DNA of 64,000 nt from Pochonia chlamydosporia 170. Its lineage: Eukaryota; Ascomycota; Sordariomycetes; Hypocreales; Clavicipitaceae. The number at the start of each line of letters is the position of its first letter. Position 1 is the stretch's first letter. The stretch is taken from NCBI RefSeq assembly GCF_001653235.2, contig NW_019154044.1, positions 310,001 to 374,000 on the forward strand. The letters run 5' to 3'. The position numbers were made by a program, and so were the translations under genes. This document shows, piece by piece, positions 21,208 to 32,141 of this stretch. The notes beneath the pieces were generated by a model. That model was not told where the DNA came from. It saw only the letters and a program-made list of their open reading frames with translations, and searched no databases.

Positions 21208-22761
21208 TCTGGCCATATTTGATGATGTTATTTTATGTTAGATCTGATTTTGTAGATTATCTTTGTGTATTCGAAGGGGGTTTTTGTAAAGGGGGGTCGT
21301 CGACTGGTTCGAATCCTTTTAGGGACTACAGAGTTTAAAATCAACCGCGCCTCGCCGTGTCTTGGACATGGGCATACCCTTCTTTCGATCATTGGCATTG
21401 GAATTCGGTGAGAAACTGTCACACGGGCATGCAGGCCGTAAGATCACAGTAGAGCCAACATGGTGCGTGCTACAAGGCTCAGCCCATAGTCATCCAGGTC
21501 TGCGATTCGTTCCCATGGCCGTGTAACTCAATGAAGGTTGCAAACTCAGCCGTCCCAATGTTGGACCAGTCCGGAACTTCGTTGGGTTGCATTGTGTGCC
21601 ATGCGATAAAGACATGGAAATGCCATTCAACCATATTCCCAACCTTGACCAACCTCCTTCCACATCTAATGCAGTCCTTAGCGAATTCTGTAATATTTCA
21701 TGTACCATATTATTCTGCGTAGACTTTCTGTAATCCCAAGTATCACAGCATGTGCTATACAGTACTCACAGGCTGCTTGTGTTAATAATAGGTTGCTAGC
21801 CCCATATGCCTAAACCATGGTAAATAAAACCGAAGTGATCGGCCGTGGTACTAGTCAAGTCCAATGCATCCAGTCAGGAAACGTTCCTGGTGGCATCCCC
21901 TGAGCTAAGCCTCTGGCGCTCGGGTATCCAACCCTTCGAAAGACAACAACAGATCAAGGATGACTGTGTGACAATCATGGTTGGCTGCATCTGAGCTGCA
22001 AAGTGCCAATACTCAGGACTCATGTCTCAGTAAAAATCGCCGAGATGAGGGGTTATGGTCTTTTTCGGTTACACAGAGCCTTGTACTACCTACAGAATGC
22101 ACGTTCCATGTCCTTGTGATTCAAAGCCGGTTATAAGAAACTCCAAGACAAGGCTGCTGAAAAATGACTGCAGTAAATATAGCACCTCAGGTGGGGGAGA
22201 AAACAGGAAGAAGATGGCGTGATGCACAACTCTGTCAACCCGCGGAAGCATGTATAGCTATGGCCTGAATTATGAAGTCCAAAGATAGCCCTGTGCTTTT
22301 GGACAGTTTCTACAGAAGATCCGTCCTTCTCTCCAGTGTGGATGCGGTCCCAGCACCTGCGGTAGCTGCGGCTATGTCATTATCATGACTCAAGAGATAC
22401 CATCATGTTGGTCAACGTCACCACATTAAGTTTTTGTTGGCTGATTGAGATTCACTGCACCGTTTTTCCAAAGCTGATTACACTGGCTAAAACTCTACAT
22501 GCGATTGACGAAGACATTTGATCCTTATCTGACGTTTCCCTTCCCAAATGTGCACTTGACCCTCCTCATATTACTTAACACAGGTTGACATTAGGAGTTC
22601 ACAGATGAAAACCGTATTATAAGCCGTAATTAATATCTCAGAACTGCAAGGATGTTATTGCCACATTCGAATCGTACTTTGCCAAGAACTATCCTTTATG
22701 GTGTTGAGTGACGAAGTATGATAGCCATCTCATTACTATTTTTGTCTGAAAGTATGGCCAC
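21208..22761. other. Intergenic region
   Basis: About 1.55 kb between the 5' end of the ankyrin gene and the 3' end of the MFS gene. No recognisable gene, RNA or repeat is seen. A GGTTCGAATCC at 21306-21316 lacks a tRNA context. Confidence 0.5.
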
Positions 22762-24476
22762 TTAGGTGGTAGGGAAATGCAAAGCCCCGCTCTTGACCCT
22801 CATCGTCTTTCCATATTTCTGCAGCAAGATGATAATGAGAAATGCAAAAGCACAGATGCCAGCCTGTGTCCCGAAGCTAACTTTCGCACCCACTGACTTT
22901 GCCCAATTGACTTGGAAGTAACTGATGATAAAACCGCCAGCAGCTACAAAGTATTAGCCAAAACACATGGTAACTTTAATGGAAGGGCTAACTCACTTCG
23001 TGCAAAGTTGATCCAGGCAGATACCTCACCCGACGCCTCGGGATAACTGTCAAGGTTGTACGCGTTTAGCGCCACCGTGGACACCATGATCCCAAAGACA
23101 TATAAGCCCCAGAATACGGCGGTCACCATGTAGTGGTATGCGTCCTCGAGAGCGAATCCCAATCCCACTAGACCGGCAAGCATGAACGGTGTGCTGAACC
23201 ACATAGCGCGCAGTCTGATCTCTGGCTCAAAGTGACCGTTGTGCGACTTGATGTACTGCCGGGCAATACCATCGTGCAGCCAGTGACCTGTTATTTCACC
23301 CAGAAGGGCAGCGACAATGGGTGTAAAGTAGAAGAAACCTATTTGCTTAGGACCAAAGTTGTATAGAGGTGTCAGAAAGATTGAGAGAGTAGTATTGATG
23401 CCGACAACCCATGCAAAGGTCAGCAAGTAGTAAAGCGAAGACAAAAAGACGGTTGGCTTCAGAATGACTCGAATTGGCCGCATGCAAGCTTGACCAAAGC
23501 TGTTTCGAAGATGGCGAGACTTATATTGAGCGACACCCGTCAACCTGGCAATGCGTGAGCCTCTAGGCGGCTGGCTCGCCGGCGCAATACGGCGATCGTA
23601 ATACGATTCTTGTACAAAGAGAACTGTAAGGATGAGTGCAAGCGCAGTCTAAGTATAGTGTTAGCAATGGCCTTGATGATGCAAAATTGTGTAGCTGTAC
23701 CTCAACAAAGTATACCCAGAAGGGAATTGGCCATGGTTGAGTCGTGATCATAAAGGCAGCCAGCAACGGTCCCATATAAGGAGACAGAATGATGAAGGCA
23801 GCCCAGATATTAATTTTGCGGGCACGTTCGTGGAAGAAGAACATGTCGAAGATGAACATTAGACCACCACCTTGAGAGACGGTGCTGAAGAAGCCATTCA
23901 GAATGCGAGCCGCCATGAACGATTCAAAGGTCGTTGCAGCTGCGCACCATGCTGCTGTTGCTGTAGCCAGAACTAGAAAATAAAACAATATGGGTAGACG
24001 GCCTGCCCATGCTGAGAGAGCTACCACGAAAATACCGCCCGCGCCAAGCATGAAGACGTTTCCTACTTGTGAGTGATTGACTGTGTCTGGGCTCATATCC
24101 CAAACTCTACTTCCAGTATTAGCGATGACTCTGCAGTTGCTGTGAGGGTGGCATTGGCTTACACTGCCTGGGGGATGAGAGTCACAGCACCAGTTGCACT
24201 TCCATAGTCAGGAAGAAACGCTGCAAAGCTAATGATGAACAGTATGACATGTTTCTTAACTGGACTCCAGTTGAGAGGGTCATTGGGGTCCTCTGAGGGT
24301 TGAGGAATCAGAATAGTATGTCCATCTTTGGCAGTCTTGAGATTTCCACGGTGTTCAGTGTCGACCGTGGCTACGTATCCTTCCGACTCCTTGAACTCGG
24401 CCAGGTCGGGTGTCGAGTTGGATGCTACCACGCTTTCCACCATTGATGAATCTGACAGAGTCTTGGGGTCCTCCAT
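22762..24476 (-). CDS. MFS transporter (DHA1/HOL1-like), likely phenolic-compound carrier of the cluster
   Basis: Exons 24476-24163, 24109-23701, 23648-22997 and 22943-22762; introns of 53, 52 and 53 nt; 518 residues. The N-terminal PNDPLNWSPVKKH is the usual entry to the first membrane helix in this family. The first join gives PQAVRVWDMSPDTVNHSQ; then come NVFMLGAGGIFVVALSAWAG, FMAARILNGFFSTVSQGGGL, the long central loop (QESYYDRR), and VSAWINFARTAGGFIISYFQ at the last join. The order of helices fits a 12-helix plasma-membrane proton antiporter or symporter. It is tail-to-head with the monooxygenase, and its upstream region has the cluster's TTCCGG elements, so import (or efflux) of the pathway's aromatic substrate is the best guess. 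Confidence 0.9.
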
Positions 24477-25085
24477 TGGGGCTGTAATAAGAGATAGAAT
24501 TGATGTAGGTGAAGTCTGTCGTCGGCATTAGAAGAGGCAAATGGACAAGAACCTGCCTGACACTGGCCACATAAGGTGACTAAACACAGTCCAGAACATT
24601 GGATACCAACATCGCGAAAAATAGAATGCAAATAGCTATACTTTTATGCTTGGCCGTGAGTCAAGTAACTAAAACCTGGGGTACCCCAGAAATTCCGGCT
24701 TCCCCGGAGTTTGACAACTTCCGGTCGTGGCGGACAGAGATCCGGAGAGAAACTCTGGGGACCCGGGCTGTCAACCAATATTTCGGAACCAGCATCCGAT
24801 GTCACCAGCTATTTGTGTATGGCCTTAACTGATAACATTGATACCAGTGATTGGACCAATTGTTTGCTACTCTATGTATTGTTAAGCAATACTCGACGTT
24901 GTCTATCCGAATAACAGTGTGTTGGCCTATACATTCTATGAAGCCGCTATGCCACACATGCGATCTATACACAGTCACACACAAACAATTCTTAGATTGC
25001 GAAACATGTCTTATAATCATCATGATCGATAAGTTCATGAATTTACATACAATGGCTAGCAAATACAGACATTAAAAATGACAGC
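24477..25085 (-). promoter_or_regulatory. MFS promoter with TTCCGG/CCGGA elements
   Basis: Within 24693-24746 lie TTCCGG (24693-24698), CCGGA (24704-24708), TTCCGG (24719-24724) and TCCGGA (24741-24746), 217-270 bp before the MFS start. TTCCGGCTTCC here is identical to an element upstream of the monooxygenase. CGG-type sequences are the usual targets of Zn2Cys6 regulators, one of which is encoded 3 kb away. Confidence 0.6.
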
Positions 25086-27252
25086 TCAAATGCTAACCAA
25101 GCAACCCCGGAAATACGCATCCAACAACTTTGATCCCGTCAAAGCTGCCAACATGCCAACATAACCGTCTGGCCTAATTACAGCAATGAGTCCCTCATCT
25201 TTGGGCACGCCAAAAATCTCATACGCATCCTCCTGCTTCGCCAATCCATATGTGCGCATCTCCGCAAATGTCTTTACACATGAAGGTAAATCGCTCCACT
25301 CAAATCGCTCCTTCAGCGGATGGAGAATGATCGGGTTAACGACTCCTGCTGGGAATTTCTGGATGATCTCCATGGATGATACGATCGCTGATTGAGAAGA
25401 ACCGGATTTGTCGAGTAAGTCGTTGCTCGCCACCAGCAGAACGTGGTAGCGACCAGTGGACGGCATTTCTAATAGCCAAGTTAGCGCATGTTCTTCCTTC
25501 CGTAGGAAAGTCGGAGGAAACGTACCATCTTGAAGTTGACGAGTGTTGCCGTCAGCATAGCGCTTCACCTCGACATTGAGCAGTCTCCTGCCCGGGATCA
25601 ACGGACCACGAAGCGGATCTCCCTGCGTAACTTCACCGATGTAAGACTCAAGTGGTGTTCGTATAAGTCTGTTATTCTTATAGTGAATGCCGCAACCACT
25701 GGTAAAGTCGCTCCCCTCATTAAACACGCGAAGAAACTCCTCGTGTGTCAAGCCAGCGGCTTCAGCATCTGCTTCTCCCATCTGACCGGAAAACATGTGC
25801 GAAAACTGTGTGTCAAATTCGATGAGTCGACGAGCTACATCCACCCGCTCCTGCTCAAAGGTTTCGAGAACAGGATCCGCAGTTCCCAAAGGCCGTTGTG
25901 GTGTAAGTCCGTGCAGGCTGTGGACAAGTTTCCAAGCCAGATTGTACGAATCCATCATGGACACGTTCATGCCTTGCCCAGCTTTCGGACTATGCGTGTG
26001 GCATGCTTTTGCAGGTCAGCATCTACAGAAGTAGCAAGAATACACGCAATACGTACCATCTCCGACGATGAATACTCTGTCCACGCCGTCGCTAGTTCTG
26101 GCAGAGAACTTGGGCGTCATGCGCTGCCCGATCTGATACGCAGCCCACCAATCTGGCTGGGTGCCTTCTTTGATCTTGATGTTATATGGTGCGAATACCG
26201 CCTGGGCTTGTTCGAAGATGTACTCCAGCGTGACGGCGCCGCGCCTCTTTTTGTCCGCTGTTTTCTTGTCTGTTTCGGAATCTACATCTCTAGCAACCTC
26301 GCCAGGTACTTGGACGTAGAGTCGGGTAAGATAATCACCAGACGCAATTCGTTCTCTGGGTATCACCATCACCGATCCAGCATCCGAGTGAACCGCACAA
26401 CGCTTGCGAATATCCGGAAAGTCAGTGTCTACGACAAAGTCGCAAACGCCCCAGATATGATCGCTTGTCTCGCCCTCGAGTTCGAGACCCATGCACTTCC
26501 GCACCAGCGAGCGAGCACCATCCGCTCCTACAAGGTACTTTGTTCGAACTGTGCCCTGCTGTGTTGTACCATCCGGGAGATCGTATTCGTACTTGACTAG
26601 AATTGGGAAATCGGGATGAGCATCGTCGACCGTATGCTCAAGAAAGCGATGCGATCTTCGGATTGTATCCTTTGGTGCATAAACTTCAAGATTCTCTTGG
26701 AGGATCCGCTCAATACGTCCCTGGTGGATTGTGACTTCGAAAGGGTAGCGAGCTGGAACATTGACATCGGGAACAACGCTGGTGCGCTCAATGCCTTTCT
26801 CTGTATGAACCCCATTGCCGTTTGTTTGTCGATTAGAGTGCACGGGATTCCAGAATGCAACTTCTTCCATATGGCAACCATCGCTTATGATTTCGTCCGC
26901 TATTCCAAGGCTTTGGAGCACCTCTAGAGTACGAGGTTGAAGTCCATCTGCTTGGCCAGCCTTTAAAGTCCCCGGCTTGGAATCGAGGCAGAGGAGAGAA
27001 GAATTTGCGACGCCATATCTGGCTAATAACAATGTGAGAAAAAGTCCGCTCGGTCCAGCCTAAGTTGTGTAAGTACGAATGCGAATTTGTTGTGCGAACC
27101 ACATCACTTACACCAATGACAACAACCTCGCGATTATCCTCCGAGGTTTCTGAGTGCGCCGGTTCAGGAGAAAGTCTAGGTAATGGAGGAGCACGAGATG
27201 GCAAGATTCTAAGATCTCTCGCAGCGTTTGACGTTTCTTGGAAGACGGGCAT
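25086..27252 (-). CDS. FAD-dependent phenol hydroxylase-type monooxygenase
   Basis: Exons 27252-27112, 27059-26057, 26005-25526 and 25468-25086; 668 residues. The first join gives VVVIGAGPSGLFL (FAD dinucleotide motif near residues 43-55); then the aromatic-hydroxylase DG motif VGADGARSLVRK, and at the second join [20 protein letters not shown] (GD motif). The third intron (25469-25525, 57 nt, in frame) was removed because only then does the C-terminal thioredoxin-like domain read LQDEMPSTGRYHVLLVAS, as in phenol 2-monooxygenases. The family uses NADPH and O2 to hydroxylate phenols ortho to an OH group; resorcinol or hydroquinone to hydroxyquinol would fit the neighbouring dioxygenase and reductase. 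No peroxisomal or signal sequence is seen. It is divergent from the Zn2Cys6 regulator. Confidence 0.92.
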
Positions 27253-27795
27253 CCTGGAAGTCGGCGATGATCTGTACTCACGCAATTGACGCCTGGTTGT
27301 GTGTTGAGGAAGCTGATTTTTAGAACCACGCCAATCAATGGGTTAGCAATCGGCTTAAGAGAGAAAATCAGTCTATTCCAAGCATTCAAGATCCATTCCA
27401 AAAAGTTCTGTTCTTCAATTCATACCATCTCTGTTTTCCGGCCTCGTCCAAAACTTCCGGCTTCCGCCCGGATATCCCACCACTCATCCGGGCACGAGCC
27501 GGATGTTTGGCCCAGCCTCAACCAGCAAGACGCCACCCAATCTTTTAGCGGCTGTCAAGTCGGCAAATCCCAGTGCCTCTATCCTGCATTGAGTGCGGGG
27601 GATTCAAGTCAGAATGTGTTTGTTACTGAGCTTCTTCTCCACTCTTAGCATCTGCAAACTCCCGGAAAGCTCAAGCATTTGACCCTCCACAAGTGGTCCT
27701 CAACCGTCCGTCCGGATATACTAATAACAGATGTAGAAAATCACCAACTGCTGTTTTCCGGTTCAGTGCATACGCAGTTAGCCAACTCACCAGGC
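27253..27795. promoter_or_regulatory. Divergent promoter of monooxygenase and regulator, rich in TTCCGG
   Basis: Elements seen: TTCCGG at 27436-27441 and 27455-27460 (the latter within TTCCGGCTTCC followed by CCGGA to 27472), TCCGG at 27487-27491, CCGGAT at 27499-27504, CCCGGAA at 27661-27667, TCCGGAT at 27711-27717 and TTCCGG at 27756-27761. The set near 27.45 kb lies 184-252 bp before the monooxygenase start; the set near 27.7 kb is close to the regulator's own start, suggesting autoregulation. A GTGAGT...CCAG pair just before the monooxygenase ATG might be a leader intron. Confidence 0.6.
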
Positions 27796-30406
27796 ATGCC
27801 CGAGCCAAAACGACATCCGGAGTCTCTGCCCGGCCGCCGCAACTTACCACGCGCTTCTCATGCATGTCAGCGTTGCCGTGTGAAAAAGGCAAAGTGTGAT
27901 CAACGGCAGCCATGCTCAAACTGCATCAGGCATCTCCAAGAGTGTACTTATGGTCTTCGAAGGCGGAATGACCGGAACAGAAATAGCACCGCGACGAGTC
28001 CGGGTCGTCGAGAAACACGAAGTGTGCAAAGCACTCCATCCGGACCATCGAATCGAGAGGGTGAGATCCGGCGTTCAAGTGAGACTTTGGGACACACGGA
28101 AGAATCACACGACCTGGGTATGCTCAAGACCATTTGCTTCTTACCGAGTATTCGTAAACATGTTACTAACTTGACAAGTATTTGCGCCACAACTACTGCC
28201 TGACAACACTGATGTAGTAGGCGACGTCAACCAGCACACTCATGGGACAGAGTTCTACGGCACTTCATCCAACTTTGTGCTTCTCAATCAGTTCTTTGCC
28301 TACGCACAGCAAAATCTTCCCCCGGGACATGCAAGCCCTACCAACCGAAGGGAAACGTCATATCTATCACCCGCCAGTGCAGGAGCCGGCGATCAATCCT
28401 CTTTACGGGACCAAAACAGCCCGTGGAGATCTGGTGGTATTGTTTCCGGGCCTGGTCTCGCTGTTCGGTCGCCCGTGTCCATTGTAAACCTCCTTGCCAA
28501 TGAGGAAGCACTCGAACCACCTTCAAGGCCAAAAACGCCGCCGCATGTCACGGAGAATGGACAGAATGTTACTGGAGGTCCTTCTGGTATCGCAAACCGC
28601 GCCAGGAGTGGCAGTCAGTCGGGATTAACTCAGCGTGATATCCGCTCGCTAACTCCGCAAAACAGTGCAGGTGGAGAGAGTGGTACCAACTATCGACCGA
28701 CTACTCATCTTGCCGCAAAGGAAAGATCTGGACAAGAGAGTCATCTTCAAGTGGCCAAGAGAAGATTAGAGCGGGAGTATGTCCGAGTATTCATGAGCAA
28801 CTTACATCATATCCACCCGATGCTCGATCCAGTTGCGTTCGCAACACGATGCGAGGAAGTGATATGGAGTGTACACACACCGCTTGAGAAGAACAAAGAT
28901 CTCAGACATTTCTTTGCCCTGTACAACATCGTGGTGGCAGTCGGGGCCCTCATTGCAGATTCTAGTATAAGTCTAGCCTTCGAGGCAGACATCAACCTAT
29001 GCATGAAACTACCAGCACAAGGCCAGAACTCAAGTATACCTCTCTCCAGCCAGGCGCTGTCGAAGACGTACTTCAGAAAGTGCAGAGCCTTACTCGGAGA
29101 TGTATTTGAAGTTTGTTCGTTGGAAAGCGCTCAAACACTTCTGCTCATGGTAAGCCGCCTTCCACCCGTCAATATTGTCTCGTGAGCCAAGATATTAACC
29201 CCAATGAAGTCGCTATACTGTCAGAACTCTCTCAAGCCACATGCTTGCTACATGTACTGCGGTCACGCCGTCCGCACTGCACTCGCCATTGGCATCGCAC
29301 GAGAATCCACGTCAAGCTCGAATGAAGACCGCAAAGCCGCACGACGAACCTGGTGGTGCATCTACTCTCACGAAATAGACATGAGCTGCAGTGCCGGTCG
29401 TCGAGATAGCCTTGGCAAGCCTCGAAACTATCAAATCGAAATGCCACATATTAAACCTCATATCACCAATGCCCCAAACAGACCTGAACTTGAGAACTGC
29501 AGCTTCGCAATGATCAACGAGATGGTGCATTTCGCCGCGATTTTGCGACGCATCTCCAAAGAACTATATTACGACTCAAAGGGTTTGACTCTGCTGCAAA
29601 AGTCAGCTGTTGCGAAGGAGCTCGATACTCTTCTCGACGACTGGAAGGCTCGGCTGCCAGAGTATCTTGACTTCAGCCGCGTGTCCTTCCGTGAAGCAGA
29701 GTGGGCAGCGAAACAGAAACTCGTCTTGCATCTACGATACTTGAACGCACGAATAGTGTTGCATCGACTCTTCTTGGAAGCACCTATGAGCACGACAAAG
29801 GCACAATTGTCTGGCCACGTCGATGCATGTCTTGAAGCGGCCCGGGCAACAATCCGAGTCATGTACGATGCGTATACTAATCGGCACTACTTTCGCACGT
29901 GGTGGTATAATTCTACATATACTTTGTATGCGGGAATGATTGTCTTGTATATCATCATGCTGGGTCACACTGCCGTATCTGGAAACGAGCTACTAGACGA
30001 TGTTGTGAAAGCGCAAGAGATTCTTCAGTCTATGGAGGAGGCTATCGTTGCCAGGCGAAGTGCGAATCTGATACGAGAAGGTTTGGAGGTTGCGCGCGCT
30101 TGTGTTCAGGGCCAACAGAATCAATCTGCCCGACCTGAGGCTAGCTCTGAGCAAGACCATGACACCTCTCAGATGGATGTGAACCATGTGGCAGGCCAGA
30201 ATGGGGACAATTTCTCGAGAACATTGTTCTCCAATGCGGTGCCTGGGCAAGACCCTGCGTTGTTGGCCTCCATCATAGATCCAAATTTGCTGCAAGACTT
30301 TACGGCAGCTGATAAGGACATGTCCGGTTTGCAATTTTCTGCGTTTCCGTTTGACGGCTTTTATGGCGACGGACTAGATATCGATCTGACATCAATGATG
30401 GTTTGA
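27796..30406 (+). CDS. Zn2Cys6 transcription factor, probable cluster regulator
   Basis: Exons 27796-28117, 28179-29149 and 29210-30406; 829 residues; introns 61 and 60 nt. The binuclear zinc cluster occupies Cys24, Cys27, Cys34, Cys40, Cys43 and Cys50 (CX2CX6CX5CX2CX6C, with RVKKAKC). The first join gives SHDLVFAPQLLPDN and the second LLLMSLYCQNSLKPHACYMY. The middle region (ALAIGIARES, ARRTWWCIYSHEID, GRRDSLGKPRNYQIEMP) is the fungal-specific transcription factor domain. The start Met was chosen just before the zinc cluster; an in-frame extension upstream lacks an ATG near the leader. Central position among the aromatic-catabolism genes and the CGG-rich promoters around it make it the candidate activator, probably sensing a pathway intermediate. 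Confidence 0.9.
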
Positions 30407-30527
30407 GGCAGTGAGCGATGTATTCTAGGGACTACCTACTCTAGATGTGTAATTCATGCACTTAATCAGTACAAACCACTTGTATATGTTTGAATCAATG
30501 TATGTATTTGATGCAATACATGTTGTT

Positions 30528-31615
30528 CTAGTCTACATCTGGAACAGGCAAGTCATCAATAAACTTGAATCTTCGTCCCAAGCCGGCCATTGCTTCCTCC
30601 GCCTTTTGCCTGCGAAGACCCGCCGCAGCTTCATCCTTGACCAAGACAAAGTCATACGTTATCAGAGCAGAGCCTAGTTTGACGTCGTATTTCTTTGCTA
30701 CTTCTTCATCTTCGACCTTTTTCAGCGAAACCACCAGCGAGTCCTTGACGCCAAAAACGGCATCTGTGGACTCGTACGGGTCATCCTTGAGATACAGTGC
30801 CCTGCGATGTTATTAGTCGGCATGAAATATAACTATTCCGAGAATCAGGGCAGACTTACGTGATTAGAGGATCGTATCCATCTTTCTTGAACATAAAGTG
30901 CATATGACTAGGTCGGTAGGGATGGCGATTCAGCACTTTGAGCAATTGACCCACAGGTCCATCATGCGGAATGGGATATGGCACAGGAACAATAGCTTTG
31001 AACCAAAAATTCCCCGTATCGTCGCTCGTCAATACCGCTCTGCCATCAGGGCCATCCCTGTCAGCGTGTTGTACGTCATAGAACCCCTTTGAGTCAGTCT
31101 CCCACACGTCGATCTTCGCTCCGGGTATTGGGTTTCCGTCGGTGTCCTTAAGAGTACATAAGACTAGGAGAGGCTCGCCATCTGGATCATGAGATATGAG
31201 ACTACCTGCATGTGCGTGTTCTGCTTCGTGAGTGTGGAACGGCCCCAGGACTGTGCCTTCAGTGCTGCCTTTGGGTTTGGGGTGATCAATTGAATCCACG
31301 AGGAGAGAAAGCCCCAAGACGTCTGATAATAAAATAAATTCCTAAGGCAAAGGTAAGCTTTATATCTTTGTGTGTTTACGGTGTGCATACCTGTCGAACG
31401 TCTGATGAAATCTGGCCAACTTTTGTAAGGAACAGAATGGCCGTCATCCATTCATCGGTCGTGAGTCTGGTTTCTCTTGCAAAATCATGTAGATGAGTGA
31501 CTGCGCGCTCTAGAATATATTTTAAACGTAAATCGCAACACTGTGAGTTGATGGCGTGGACATTGTCGGTGATGTTGTCAATTGTTAGATCTTTTAAATT
31601 GACCGGCGCAGCCAT
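30528..31615 (-). CDS. Intradiol ring-cleavage dioxygenase (hydroxyquinol 1,2-dioxygenase type)
   Basis: Exons 31615-31391, 31341-30860 and 30801-30528; 326 residues; introns 49 and 58 nt. The N-terminal helical dimerisation domain (FARETRLTTDEWMTAILFL) is followed by the catalytic beta-sandwich. The Fe(III) ligands are all present: Tyr163 (GFYDVQ), Tyr197 (VPYPIPHDGPVG), His221 and His223 (RPSHMHF). TEGTVLGPFH and DGNPIPGAKIDVWETD are typical of the catechol/hydroxyquinol group. It would open hydroxyquinol (benzene-1,2,4-triol) with O2 to maleylacetate; catechol is the alternative substrate, but the adjacent maleylacetate reductase argues for hydroxyquinol. It is divergent from that reductase. 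Confidence 0.92.
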
Positions 31616-32141
31616 TGTGTCTGTGTTCGTTCTTGATGAAGAAGAGGGGTGTGATGATGAGACTACGTCAGACGCTTGACTCTCTTCTGCTCGTCTTTGC
31701 GGACTCGTTTTTGATCTCGATGAAAAATAATACGCACTAGCATGCAATGTTCCTGTCGTCCTTGGTCTTTTGATCCTTGTGGGTTATTCCTTATGTATTC
31801 TGGGGAAGGAAATGGGAAGCAAGGGAGGACCGGAATTGCCGATTTGGGCTCGGATCTTTTCCCCAGAAACCGCCATCTCCGGAAAGTTTTGTAAGTGGCA
31901 TCCATCTTCCGATCCGGTTTTCCGGAACCTGTCACAATTGCCTGCTTGCAATCCTGCAGGAAAGCGGCAGTTTCTGATTCATCATGCTGACATATGATAC
32001 AACTAGACAAATACCTGAGATTTGATTCGTCCAAGTACATCAGTCGACTCAGCCAGAAACCATTTTGCACTTGTTTCTCATCCTTTCTCGTCAAAGTTGA
32101 GGGGGATTGACGGTCTCACATGCACACCTTCCACAGCCAAG
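31616..32141. promoter_or_regulatory. Bidirectional promoter of dioxygenase and maleylacetate reductase
   Basis: 526 bp between the two starts. It contains CCGGAA (31830-31835), TCCGGAA (31878-31884), ATCCGG (31912-31917) and the palindrome TTCCGGAA (31920-31927), placed near the middle so that one set could serve both genes. Confidence 0.65.

Noticed and set aside
21296..21322. GGTTCGAATCC resembling a tRNA T loop
   Set aside because: The flanking bases do not pair as a five-base T stem, and no other arms are present.
25530..26600. Plus-strand open frame of 356 codons
   Set aside because: It is antisense to the FAD monooxygenase exons, whose motifs and introns are unambiguous; its own product resembles nothing.
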